From positions 1-14,643 of the forward strand of contig CAIPVD010000244.1 in the NCBI GenBank assembly GCA_903868375.1: a stretch of DNA of 14,643 nucleotides, in the 5' to 3' direction. The notes beneath the pieces were generated by a model. The model searched no databases. It saw only the letters and a program-made list of their open reading frames with translations, and had not been told where the DNA came from. The DNA comes from an uncultured delta proteobacterium (GTDB taxonomy: Bacteria > UBA10199 > GCA-002796325 > 1-14-0-20-49-13). The position numbers and the translations under genes are program-made. This document shows positions 1-7,730 of the stretch, piece by piece (the stretch's first letter is position 1; the number at the start of each line of letters is the position of its first letter).

Positions 1-346
1 CATTAATTGTATTTATTCCCTTAATATTTAATTTACGAATAATATTATCACAAAAGTTACATTTTTTTTGCGTCGCTTCAATTAATGTAACTTCAAGTGA
101 AGGCCTGGTAATTTTAATTGGAATTCCTGGAAAACCACCGCCAGTTCCTATATCCAATAATCGCCCATTTTCGGGTAATAAATGAACAACAGATAATGAA
201 TCTAAAAAATGCTTCTCTAATATTTCTTCTCGGTCGGTAATTGCCGTTATATTATAAGTTTTATTCCATTTAATAAGTAATTCCAAATAAATCTCAAATT
301 CTTTAAAATGAACATCAAGGAGGTTTTTGGCGTTAGAAAGGATCAT
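1..346 (-). CDS. rsmG: 16S rRNA (guanine-527-N7)-methyltransferase RsmG, 3' end cut by window
   Basis: RsmG (GidB) methylates N7 of G527 in 16S rRNA using S-adenosylmethionine. My own reading of the minus strand from the ATG at 346-344 gives 115 codons that run off base 1 without a stop; the family is usually about 200-220 residues, so roughly the N-terminal half is present. The SAM-binding loop DIGTGGGFPG is at residues 65-74. It is preceded by the family-typical stretch WNKTYNIT (27-34) and HFLDS (46-50), and followed by LIEATQKKC (88-96). The start lies 14 bases after the MBL-hydrolase stop, so the two are probably co-transcribed; I see no Shine-Dalgarno before it. Codon use is extremely AT-rich (TTA, ATT, AAA), unlike genes further right. 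The family call is confident; only the C-terminus is unseen. Confidence 0.93.
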   Translation of the reverse strand, partial: MILSNAKNLLDVHFKEFEIYLELLIKWNKTYNITAITDREEILEKHFLDSLSVVHLLPENGRLLDIGTGGGFPGIPIKITRPSLEVTLIEATQKKCNFCDNIIRKLNIKGINTIN

Positions 347-360
347 GAAATAAATATTAA

Positions 361-1173
361 TTAAAGGGTTAGAATTAAACCTTCATATGCCGCTAATACT
401 TTGGTTTTTAGGCCTATTTTCTTTGCGAGCCTTCTTGCTGAATATTCAATTACTTTAAGTTCTTTATCCGTTCTAGCAGGATCGTGATGAAATAATATAA
501 CTTGTTTAATATTTGCCTTAATTGCGAGGTCTAACACATATTGCCATGGACTGTGGCCGAAGTGTTTTTTATTTAGATATTCCTTTGGAAGATATTGGGC
601 GTCATGAATAAGAATATCAGCGTCTACAATTTTATTAATTAAATATAGGTTATTCTTAGCTGGGCTATTATCGCTAATAAATACCATTTTTTTGCCGTTT
701 GGTAAAATAAATGAATATCCAAATGCTCCGTTAGGGTGGTTCACTTCGAACGTTTCAATGGAAATATGCCCAATCATAAAATGTTCTTCACGTTTTTCAT
801 TTAACCGGATTTTAGCGTGCAGGTCGGATAACCCAATGGGAAAGTTAGGAGCATTTAAAAGATTATTTAATGCCCTTTTTAGTCCGCGCCTTCCTATAAT
901 TCTTAATTTGCTTCCTTTATTATATATTGGCGAAAAGAAGGGGAGCCCAATTATGTGATCCCAATGATAATGTGAAAAAAGGATGGTTGCGTCTATTTTT
1001 GAAGGAAGTGATTTCCCTAGATCGAACAGTCCGGTACCTGCATCACAAATGATAAGTTCATTTCCATATCTAAGCTCGAGGCAGGGCGTATTTCCACCGA
1101 ATTTAATGGTTGTCTTTGAAGGCCTTGGAAGTGAGCCGCGAACTCCCCAAAATTTTATTTTTAAATTTGGCAT
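361..1173 (-). CDS. MBL-fold metallo-hydrolase (metal-dependent hydrolase, PhnP/RNase Z-like group)
   Basis: A complete 270-residue metallo-beta-lactamase-fold hydrolase. The metal-binding motif HxHxDH is H68-Y-H70-W-D72-H73. Further likely ligands are H146 (VNHP), D168 (ISDNS) and H230 (FHHD), which is the usual ligand set for a dinuclear zinc site. The N-terminus IKFWGVRGSLP and the following FGGNTPCLE are typical of a large, poorly characterised bacterial subgroup related to PhnP, RNase Z and cyclic phosphodiesterases. There is no signal peptide, so it is cytoplasmic. I chose the ATG at 1173 because homologous sequence begins there; the longer upstream frame would read far into the HAD gene. 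It overlaps the HAD stop by 13 bases, suggesting translational coupling, and has no clear Shine-Dalgarno. The substrate is unknown; a phosphodiesterase role is possible but unproven. It shares the AT-rich composition of rsmG. Confidence 0.85.
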   Translation of the reverse strand: MPNLKIKFWGVRGSLPRPSKTTIKFGGNTPCLELRYGNELIICDAGTGLFDLGKSLPSKIDATILFSHYHWDHIIGLPFFSPIYNKGSKLRIIGRRGLKRALNNLLNAPNFPIGLSDLHAKIRLNEKREEHFMIGHISIETFEVNHPNGAFGYSFILPNGKKMVFISDNSPAKNNLYLINKIVDADILIHDAQYLPKEYLNKKHFGHSPWQYVLDLAIKANIKQVILFHHDPARTDKELKVIEYSARRLAKKIGLKTKVLAAYEGLILTL

Positions 1174-1796
1174 AATTGTTTCACTAAATCCGAAAGGGCG
1201 TTGCAAGATTCGACATAATAATTGGGCGATTCGCGCATTAATTTTTCCTTGGTATGCCAACCCCAACCGACCGCGATGGATCTGACACCGGCATGGCGAG
1301 CCTCTATCAGGTCGCCAACCGTATCAACGGCATAATATGTCTTGTCATTATGCGAACCATACATTTTGATAGCCATCTTAAGCTTATCAACTTTACTGAT
1401 CCCAGATTCGTAACCAAAGATCCGCAAGAAATATTTCTCTAACGAATTGCCTTTAAGTGTCCGCTTGATCTGCTCTTCCTTATTAGATGATACTATTGCA
1501 ATGGTCGCGATGGGCCGAATCTCTTTTAGCATTTTCTCGATCCCATCATATATCTTTATCGCCTCGAAATTGACCACTTTTCCAACATAATCAAAATTGT
1601 TCTTAATATCCTGACTTGATATCCCATGCTTTTCAAACGAGGCGTAAAGATTATCATTAAATAGGTCTAAAAAATCGTCCCTGGTCTTTAAGAAAAAGTG
1701 GCCAAGCCGTGCAAACGAATCTTTTAATACTTGCTCGAAGTCATTAAGTGAATTTGCAATGACACCGTCGAAATCGAATAAAATTAATGGTTTCAT
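1161..1796 (-). CDS. HAD-superfamily hydrolase, phosphoglycolate phosphatase-like
   Basis: A 211-residue haloacid dehalogenase-type phosphatase. Motif I is DFDGV (nucleophile D8, general acid D10), motif II is VSSN (S103 or S104), a motif III lysine is likely K135 or K138, and motif IV is D158-T-V-G-D162 within AVDTVGDLIEARHAG. An alpha-helical cap lies between motifs I and II, as in Gph/PGP-type (subfamily IA) enzymes. The expected reaction is dephosphorylation of a small phosphometabolite such as phosphoglycolate; the real substrate cannot be read from sequence. I chose the ATG at 1796 because the family starts 3-6 residues before motif I; the frame is open to 1886 but would overlap the divergent channel gene. 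There is no Shine-Dalgarno, and a strong promoter-like pair sits only about 15 bases upstream. It heads the minus operon with the MBL hydrolase and rsmG. Confidence 0.87.
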   Translation of the reverse strand: MKPLILFDFDGVIANSLNDFEQVLKDSFARLGHFFLKTRDDFLDLFNDNLYASFEKHGISSQDIKNNFDYVGKVVNFEAIKIYDGIEKMLKEIRPIATIAIVSSNKEEQIKRTLKGNSLEKYFLRIFGYESGISKVDKLKMAIKMYGSHNDKTYYAVDTVGDLIEARHAGVRSIAVGWGWHTKEKLMRESPNYYVESCNALSDLVKQLCQI

Positions 1797-1810
1797 GATA
1801 GCTGTGGCGC

Positions 1811-1838
1811 AGTATAACACATAAAATTCCAATGACAA
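1811..1838 (-). promoter_or_regulatory. Sigma-70-type promoter for the HAD-MBL-rsmG operon
   Basis: On the minus strand, TTGTCA (1838-1833) and TATACT (1816-1811) are separated by 16 bases, and the -10 is preceded by TG one base upstream, giving an extended -10 (TGTTATACT). This is the best promoter match I found. Transcription would begin near 1804, leaving only about 7-8 bases before the ATG at 1796. Confidence 0.6.
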
Positions 1839-1880
1839 GAGAGAGAAAATGCGGCAATATCGGCCCATCGGAGGAAGATC

Positions 1881-3374
1881 ATGCAATTAAATATTATTCA
1901 AGCCGCTATTTACTTAGGTTGTGCGCTGCTTCTGTTCATCTATCGTGAGCTTTCTGTGATGAAGAACAGCAAGTTGCCTAGGATGCCGCTTTCATTTCTT
2001 GTGGTCTATTGCCTTATTAAGGCTGCAATTCCTATCTTTGAATACAATGACCTTGCGAGCACCGCGGATTCTTTAGACGTAGCCGCGACGATCGTCGTTT
2101 GGATGGCCGCGCTTAGGATCATCTTCTATTTTGTGATCGATTATTTCCTGCGTCAGAAAAAGGGATATGTGGTTCCGACCATAACAAGGGATTTTGCGCT
2201 GGTTATCCTTTATGTGATCGTGGCGATGATAGTGCTTAAGCATAAGACCGACGTTAACCTTGGATCTCTTCTCACGACATCGGCGATACTCACTGCGGTC
2301 ATTGGTTTTGCAATGCAAGATACGCTCGGCAACCTATTTTCAGGGCTTGCCATTCAGGTCGAGCATCCATACCAGATAGGCGACTGGATAGGTTTCGAAG
2401 GGGTGATAGGCAGGGTAGAGGGGATAACCTGGAAATCGACCAAGATATTGACTAGCAGCGACGAGATGATATTTGTCCCGAACAATACGATCTCGAAATC
2501 TTTACTTAAGAATTATTCAAGGCCAACGCAGCGGCATACGGCGTTCATAGAAATTGGAGTTAGCTACGACGCCCTGCCAGCCAAGGTACGAGCTGCGATG
2601 ACGTCTGCCATTAAGGACCATTCAAGGGTCTTGGCCCAGCCACAGCCCGAGGTGAGAATGACGAAGTATGGCGATTTTGCGATTAACTATAAGGCGATAT
2701 TTGCGACAGATGATTTTGGCACGGAGGAGAGGACAAAGTCGGAGATACTAAATGCCATTTGGTATCGTTTTCGCCGCGATGGGATAAAGATACCTTATCC
2801 CATACAGGAAACGCTGAAAGTAGATGTTAATGCGTTGAACGAGCGGGCCCATGAAGATAAAGAGCGCGAAGAAGGGGAGATCTCAAGGCTTCTTGGCAAG
2901 ATAGATATCTTTGCGGGGCTTACCGAGCCTATCAGGCGGGAGCTTGCAACGCAAATTGCCGTACTCCAATATGCCGCAGGTGAAAATATCGTAATGCAGG
3001 CGGATGCTGCGGGCCCGATGTATATAATAAAGGAAGGGGAATGCGCGGTGCTTGTTTCGCACGATGGAATGGAGCAAATAGAAGTGGCACGGCTTAAAAG
3101 TTCGCAGTTCTTCGGAGAGATGAGCGTCTTAACGGGAGCGGCCCGAACGGCAACGGTAAAGGCTTTATCTGATGTAGTTTGCTACGAGGTAGAAAAAAGC
3201 GATCTTCAATCGATCATCGGTAAAAACCCCGAAGTCGTTTCCGCGATCGGAAGTGTGCTTATAGAACGCAAGGCTGGATTAGATGAAAGCCGGGTGAAGA
3301 CGTTAGAATCGGGCAGGGAGCAAGAACAACAAGGGCAGCTGCTTTCGAAGATCAAGTCGTTCCTAGGATTTTGA
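1881..3374 (+). CDS. MscS-family channel with C-terminal cyclic-nucleotide-binding domain (bCNG type)
   Basis: A 497-residue inner-membrane channel. Hydrophobic segments lie near residues 5-21, 36-53, 66-90 and 103-120. The MscS pore helix follows at about 128-157 (TTSAILTAVIGFAMQD, then TLGNLFSGLAIQ), and the MscS beta and alpha/beta domains extend to about 315. A Crp-type cyclic-nucleotide-binding domain occupies about 340-455, with the phosphate-binding cassette FGEMS (411-415) and R422-T-A. A charged tail closes the protein. MscS-like channels with such a domain form the bacterial cyclic-nucleotide-gated (bCNG) group; in studied members ligand gating is established but mechanical gating is weak or absent. 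The ATG at 1881 has GGAGGA at 1870-1875 with a 5-base spacer. The gene converges with the cyclase operon, stopping one base from the FecR-like gene's stop. cAMP from the nearby cyclase is the obvious candidate ligand, but that is inference. Confidence 0.92.
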   Translation: MQLNIIQAAIYLGCALLLFIYRELSVMKNSKLPRMPLSFLVVYCLIKAAIPIFEYNDLASTADSLDVAATIVVWMAALRIIFYFVIDYFLRQKKGYVVPTITRDFALVILYVIVAMIVLKHKTDVNLGSLLTTSAILTAVIGFAMQDTLGNLFSGLAIQVEHPYQIGDWIGFEGVIGRVEGITWKSTKILTSSDEMIFVPNNTISKSLLKNYSRPTQRHTAFIEIGVSYDALPAKVRAAMTSAIKDHSRVLAQPQPEVRMTKYGDFAINYKAIFATDDFGTEERTKSEILNAIWYRFRRDGIKIPYPIQETLKVDVNALNERAHEDKEREEGEISRLLGKIDIFAGLTEPIRRELATQIAVLQYAAGENIVMQADAAGPMYIIKEGECAVLVSHDGMEQIEVARLKSSQFFGEMSVLTGAARTATVKALSDVVCYEVEKSDLQSIIGKNPEVVSAIGSVLIERKAGLDESRVKTLESGREQEQQGQLLSKIKSFLGF

Positions 3375-3375
3375 T

Positions 3376-4032
3376 CTACTTTCTGTACTTGTCCGCTTCG
3401 GCAGGTTTACCCATTTTTTCGTAACAGAGTACGAGTAATGTCCTTATCATATCTGCGGGTGGATTTTGGCTCCTGTATACGGGAAGTAGGGCGCTTGCAG
3501 CTTTTTGATACTGTGCATATTTATAATAGACCTGCGCTTGCATGAAGCCGCGCCCATCCTTTTCGAGGCCCAACGAATTTATCTTTGCGATGTCCGCCGA
3601 CATTTCATTCTTTCTTGCTGGGTCTAGTGGGACGTCTCCTCTTTGCGCTAAAGAACCTCCCATTCCACCGACCTTGACCATTCCGTGGACGACCGGCCCT
3701 TTTGCAGTGGAGGTTGCATCGTTGTATGCCATTTGGATCCCATCTATAATTCCTTTGCTACCGGCAGCCGACGTGCCAGCTCCAGACGCCACAAATTTTT
3801 CACCGGAGTTCAATTTCTTTATTATCCCACTTGAGAACATTAGCTGTGCCGTGCTTCCCTTTGCCACATAGATGGTTGCCCCATCGTTAAATTTGGCGCC
3901 GGCTTTAACCTGCGCACCATTCACGGTAACTTTCCCTTTTACATCGATAACGACTCCGGGATCTGCGCTAAGAAATGAAACCGTTATTGTGCAGAGGGTG
4001 AATGCAAAGCCCAAAATTAGAATTTTTTTCAT
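3376..4032 (-). CDS. Exported FecR-like domain protein with C-terminal TPR-like helices
   Basis: A 218-residue exported protein. A signal peptide spans about 1-22 (MKK start, hydrophobic core, LSA before DPG). Residues 25-82 form a beta-rich FecR-like unit: VKGKVTVNG, then KFNDGATIYVAKGSTAQLMF and LNSGEKF, the usual 'low-complexity sheet, charged turn, G-S-x-A-x-L' pattern. A Gly/Ala/Ser-rich linker follows. Residues about 163-218 hold two TPR-like helical hairpins (YYKYAQYQKAASAL and LCYEKMGKPAEADKY). I chose the ATG at 4032 because GAGGTG lies 7 bases upstream and it gives a clean signal peptide. An in-frame ATG at 4044 that overlaps the peptidase stop as ATGA would add four residues and cannot be excluded. 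It is the last gene of the cyclase-peptidase operon. Its role is unknown; FecR-like modules are often envelope signalling or scaffold parts. Confidence 0.75.
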   Translation of the reverse strand: MKKILILGFAFTLCTITVSFLSADPGVVIDVKGKVTVNGAQVKAGAKFNDGATIYVAKGSTAQLMFSSGIIKKLNSGEKFVASGAGTSAAGSKGIIDGIQMAYNDATSTAKGPVVHGMVKVGGMGGSLAQRGDVPLDPARKNEMSADIAKINSLGLEKDGRGFMQAQVYYKYAQYQKAASALLPVYRSQNPPADMIRTLLVLCYEKMGKPAEADKYRK

Positions 4033-4040
4033 GAAGCACC

Positions 4041-5744
4041 TCATTTAATGAATTGGTTGGCAAAATATTTCGATGTCAACTTTTCACCGGTCGAAAACTT
4101 GACCAGTTCGTCCCATCGGAGCTTGTCGCCAGGGTTAAAGACCTTCTCTTTCAGGTAATCGCCCACCTTCTTTTCCCCAATAAACGGATCGTGGCCGCTA
4201 GTTACAATGTTTCGCTTTATGTAATCCGTTAATTGCGAGGCGAATATTTCGCCTAAAATATAGTTGTGATAATAGACCGGAGCCGTTGCAATATGGATCT
4301 TTGCCGCCCAATCGGGGTTATCCCTGCCAACCGGTTTTTTTACGAGCTGATATTTTTCAACAAGGCTCCACCAGAGCTTGTTCAGGTCCTGGTCCGGATT
4401 CGAATATAACCCTCGTTCGAAATGTGCCATTACTTCTACCCAACGCGCGAAAATTAGCATGTGTGCGCGAAGACCATTCCAGAGCTTGCCCTTCATTGCT
4501 TCAAATTCTGCGGTTTTCTTTTTGTCAACGTTCGCTTCCAGCCATTCAGAGTCCATCGTAAGCCTGCCGAACATCTCTGCTATGCCTTCGGTGGTGAAGG
4601 TGTGCGAAGGCTGACGCAGAACGAACGGAAGATCTTTCCCAAGATACTTTTCGTAAACCGCGTGCCCAAGTTCATGAAGCATCGTATTCGTCCAATATTC
4701 GTCGGGTTTGATGTTTGCGAGTATCCTTATGTCGCCGCGCCTGTCTAAATGCATGCAATATGCATGTTGTTCTTTGCCCTTGCGTTCGAAGAGGTCGCTT
4801 CTTTTAAGTATGTCATCGACCGGCATTCCCATTCCCGCGTAGTAATTGCGCACGATCTTTAAGATGTCCTTGCCCTTGAAATATTTGTCCAAGCTTACGC
4901 TATATGTCTGCGGCGCTTCTTGAAAGAAGACGTCTTCGTAATGCCAGGGCATAACTTCAGAACTTTTTATGCCGAATCTTTTTGCCGTAATATCGTCTAT
5001 CTCTTTTTTCAGCGCTTTGTATGGCTTGTCGGTCTTCTTTGCCAGGTCGTCTAAAAGGCCGAATATTTCTTTTTCGTTCTGTTCCTGAAGATCGAGCATC
5101 ATCACATAATAATTCTTGTAACCAAGCTTCGTTGCCGCTTCATTTCTTTTCTTTGCCAGGGCGATAAGGTCGGCGGCAACGGCTGACCCAACTTGCTTAG
5201 ACGCCTCCCAGGTTGCCTTTCTTTCCGCCATGTCGGTGGATGTCTTAAGGATCTCTCTTATCTTATTGTCCGGAGTTGCAACTCCATTTATCTTTGCGCG
5301 GAACGTATTGAACTTTTTCTCGAGAGCTGAATCCATCTTGACCAGAGTTTCGCTAAGTTTTGGGTCGATCTGGTTCTCTTTGAAGCCTAAATATAAAGTG
5401 TCGAGCTGACGCGTGATTTCAGGATCGTATTCAGCATATTTCGACATCATCTTCGGATAGTCTTTCTTTAGGCCTTCCAACTCCTTGAAATCTAACTTGT
5501 CGCTTAATATCTTGCGATATTCGATCTCTTTATCTTCATATCTTTTATACCATTCTTTTTTGCCGGTGGTCGTCGCCTTCCATTGGGCAAGTGAATATTC
5601 TTTTAGGACCGGCTCGATCTTTGCCGATACCCTTTTAATGAACGCCTTCGAATCGGTTTCTACCGGATGTTTTATTTCTAGTGCCATGGCTACGCTTGTT
5701 ACAAGAAAAACAGCCCATACCACAACTAAAAAAGCCTTTTTCAT
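4041..5744 (-). CDS. Exported M3-like zinc metallopeptidase (gluzincin, clan MA)
   Basis: A 567-residue secreted or periplasmic peptidase. The signal peptide is about residues 1-21 (MKK, hydrophobic core, SVAMA). The zinc motif HELGH is at 357-361, and the third ligand is probably E386 in TTEGIAEMF, exactly 25 residues after the second histidine. That spacing matches M3 (thimet oligopeptidase/oligoendopeptidase) and is close to M2 (ACE) enzymes. The mostly helical N-terminal half fits the deep-channel oligopeptidase fold, so it probably cuts short peptides rather than folded proteins. The ATG at 5744 overlaps the cyclase stop as ATGA and has AAAGGAG (5756-5750) 5 bases upstream. It sits between a membrane cyclase and an exported FecR-like protein, so a role in processing a periplasmic signal is possible but inferred. 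M2 versus M3 assignment is uncertain. Confidence 0.82.
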   Translation of the reverse strand: MKKAFLVVVWAVFLVTSVAMALEIKHPVETDSKAFIKRVSAKIEPVLKEYSLAQWKATTTGKKEWYKRYEDKEIEYRKILSDKLDFKELEGLKKDYPKMMSKYAEYDPEITRQLDTLYLGFKENQIDPKLSETLVKMDSALEKKFNTFRAKINGVATPDNKIREILKTSTDMAERKATWEASKQVGSAVAADLIALAKKRNEAATKLGYKNYYVMMLDLQEQNEKEIFGLLDDLAKKTDKPYKALKKEIDDITAKRFGIKSSEVMPWHYEDVFFQEAPQTYSVSLDKYFKGKDILKIVRNYYAGMGMPVDDILKRSDLFERKGKEQHAYCMHLDRRGDIRILANIKPDEYWTNTMLHELGHAVYEKYLGKDLPFVLRQPSHTFTTEGIAEMFGRLTMDSEWLEANVDKKKTAEFEAMKGKLWNGLRAHMLIFARWVEVMAHFERGLYSNPDQDLNKLWWSLVEKYQLVKKPVGRDNPDWAAKIHIATAPVYYHNYILGEIFASQLTDYIKRNIVTSGHDPFIGEKKVGDYLKEKVFNPGDKLRWDELVKFSTGEKLTSKYFANQFIK

Positions 5745-7645
5745 GTTTTCTCCTTTAGTTCTATAACTTCTAATTGTTCCGGTTGTTCTTTGATCCTCTT
5801 GATCGTTTCATCGTCGGTATCCGATACAAGCCCAATCACCTCGTAGACCTTAACGGCCTGTTCTTTTCCTTTGACCTTTACGTTTGCAACTGGCCTGAAA
5901 ATTATATCGCCTATCGCTTCGAGCGATCTGACCGAGTTTTCGCTGGCAAGGATGTTCGTGCCAAAGAACTTGTTCGCACCTTCCAGCCGAGATGCCAGGT
6001 TCATGACGTCGCCTATCACTGTGTAATCGAAACGAAGATCGCTTCCCATGTTCCCAACGACGGCATTTCCGGAATTGATGCCTATCCTGGTTTGAATTTC
6101 GCGTCCGCAGATCCTCGACCATTTTTCAGAGATGAAGTTGCTCTCTTTTTGCATTTCTATCGCGGCGTGGATCGCGGCGCTTCTGTGATCGGGCAATGAA
6201 AGTGGGGCGCCAAAGAACGCGATGATCGCATCGCCTTCGTATTTATCGAGCGTGCCACCGTGCTTAAAAACGGCCCGTGTAAGCTTGTCCAGATATTCGT
6301 TCAAAAAAGTCACAAGCGTTTTTGGATCCAGCTTTTCGGATATTGTAGTGAACGAAGCGATGTCGGTGAATAGGCACGAAACTTCTCTTTGTTCCCCTCC
6401 TAATGTCAATAGCTTCGGATCGGCTATCATTTTATCCACGACGGAAGGCGGTACGTATTTTGCAAAGACACCTTTTATAAAACGTTTTTGGCGGCCTTCG
6501 GTGAACGATCTGAAACCGGTTGCGGTGCCAAACGTTAGCAGCATAGCGCCTTCATACGGAACAAATGGAATAACAAGGCCGTGGAGATGAAAATTAACGA
6601 CGATCTTTATTACAAGAAGCGCGCTAAATATCACAAGCGCAGTAACGCCGCGCCAGATCGGGCCATATAGAAAGAAAAGTGCAGATAAAAATCCCAGAAT
6701 GATGAGCCCAGCGACCGTTAAATATTTCGGCACCTCAAAATAAAATTGGCGCGTTAAAAGCTGGTTCAAGGCGTTCGCATGTATCAAAACGCCTGGCATT
6801 CTTTCATAGTGGTAGCGCGAAGAGTAGAACGGCGTGATGTAGGCGTCTGTGCCGTCTTCGTAGGCCGCGCCAACTAGCACGATCTTATCTTTGAACCATT
6901 CTTCCTGAAAATAGCCCATCTGTATAAATTTTGCAGGATAGGCCTGAAATCGGTTCGTTAGGCCCACAAAGCGGATCCTTGTAATATCGTTTAGCTGCGG
7001 AGGAAATTTTATGCCGAAGATCGAAAGTGACCGTGCCGGGTCGTGAATAAGAGCCTCGGCGTTTCCGCCAGTTGCAAAGTCATAGATAGCCGCAACAAAC
7101 GAGGGCCTTTCAACTCCAGAATAATCGAACTCGAACTTTGCGGTCCTAACGCTCGTATCCGAGGCTGAAAAGGGAAGGTCGGCAAGGCCGGTTCCTTTGA
7201 GAGAATCTTTAAATAGGTCTAAAGGCTCGTCTTCGTACCATTTGCCGAATTGGTCTATCTTTCCGGCGGTCACCGCAAAGACGTTCCCCTTTTTAAAAGA
7301 TGCCGCCAGGCGCGCGTCGATCTTTTCGAAAGTTGGGTCTTTGAAGAATATGTCGTAACCAATTGCCGCGGGCTTTGCAGAGAGCAATTTTTCGTTCAGC
7401 TCATATAAAAAATCCCTAGGCACGGGCGATCTATAGGGAAGGCCTCGCATCGTTTCTTCATCTAACAGCACCACCACGATCTTATCGGAAACTTTCGACG
7501 GCGGCGCAAAATAGCGGACGCACGCGTCGTAGATTAAGTTATCGATTATTTTTGCCGGTGGAAATTTAGAGAGCAAAACTCCTGCCGCAACGGTTAAAGC
7601 CGTGAAAAAAATTACGAGGCCAAAATGTTTGAGCGCTCTTATCAT
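5741..7645 (-). CDS. CHASE2-domain class III adenylate cyclase
   Basis: A 634-residue membrane-bound cyclase. One N-terminal transmembrane helix (about 8-26) leads to a periplasmic CHASE2 sensor (about 30-300). Three more helices follow (about 306-326, 332-352 and 358-376), then a cytoplasmic linker and a class III catalytic domain (about 415-605). Catalytic residues are all present: metal-binding D428 (FTDIASF) and D472 (YEGDAIIAFFG), base-selecting K468 and D540 (FDYTVIGD), and transition-state N549 and R553 (VMNLASR). The K/D pair indicates ATP rather than GTP as substrate, so the product should be cAMP; the enzyme should work as a homodimer. The ATG at 7645 lacks a Shine-Dalgarno. Its stop overlaps the peptidase start by four bases. 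It heads the cyclase-peptidase-FecR operon and lies about 2.4 kb from a cyclic-nucleotide-binding channel gene. Confidence 0.93.
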   Translation of the reverse strand: MIRALKHFGLVIFFTALTVAAGVLLSKFPPAKIIDNLIYDACVRYFAPPSKVSDKIVVVLLDEETMRGLPYRSPVPRDFLYELNEKLLSAKPAAIGYDIFFKDPTFEKIDARLAASFKKGNVFAVTAGKIDQFGKWYEDEPLDLFKDSLKGTGLADLPFSASDTSVRTAKFEFDYSGVERPSFVAAIYDFATGGNAEALIHDPARSLSIFGIKFPPQLNDITRIRFVGLTNRFQAYPAKFIQMGYFQEEWFKDKIVLVGAAYEDGTDAYITPFYSSRYHYERMPGVLIHANALNQLLTRQFYFEVPKYLTVAGLIILGFLSALFFLYGPIWRGVTALVIFSALLVIKIVVNFHLHGLVIPFVPYEGAMLLTFGTATGFRSFTEGRQKRFIKGVFAKYVPPSVVDKMIADPKLLTLGGEQREVSCLFTDIASFTTISEKLDPKTLVTFLNEYLDKLTRAVFKHGGTLDKYEGDAIIAFFGAPLSLPDHRSAAIHAAIEMQKESNFISEKWSRICGREIQTRIGINSGNAVVGNMGSDLRFDYTVIGDVMNLASRLEGANKFFGTNILASENSVRSLEAIGDIIFRPVANVKVKGKEQAVKVYEVIGLVSDTDDETIKRIKEQPEQLEVIELKEKT

Positions 7646-7657
7646 ATTTTGGCGGCC

Positions 7658-7686
7658 ATTCTAACGCCCGAGAAGTAGATAGGCAA
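7658..7686 (-). promoter_or_regulatory. Sigma-70-type promoter for the cyclase operon
   Basis: On the minus strand, TTGCCT (7686-7681) and TAGAAT (7663-7658) are separated by 17 bases; the -10 matches consensus at five of six positions and the -35 at four. Transcription would start near 7651, about six bases before the cyclase ATG at 7645, again nearly leaderless. Confidence 0.5.
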
Positions 7687-7730
7687 CTAAATCTTGAAAG
7701 ATCCCGGCAATAAGGCTATTGAAGCGTCAT

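Noticed and set aside
361..1173. Naming the MBL hydrolase a cyclic-nucleotide phosphodiesterase
   Set aside because: The metal motif is HYHWDH rather than the HxHLDH of class II phosphodiesterases, and no substrate evidence is visible; retained only as a hypothesis in the circuit finding.
1174..1266. 31-residue upstream extension of the MBL hydrolase frame
   Set aside because: It lies wholly inside the HAD coding region, and family-like sequence starts at the ATG at 1173.
1799..1827. Plus-strand promoter for the channel gene using TAAAAT at 1822-1827
   Set aside because: The -10 is fair, but no -35 of acceptable quality is found at 16-18 bases, and the region is explained by the opposite-strand promoter.
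1797..1886. N-terminal extension of the HAD gene to an ATG at 1886
   Set aside because: The extra 30 residues are not HAD-like, would overlap the divergent channel start, and the good promoter lies inside them.
5774..6199. Open frame of 141 codons on the plus strand opposite the cyclase catalytic domain
   Set aside because: The opposite strand carries the conserved cyclase motifs in frame; this frame shows no family features.
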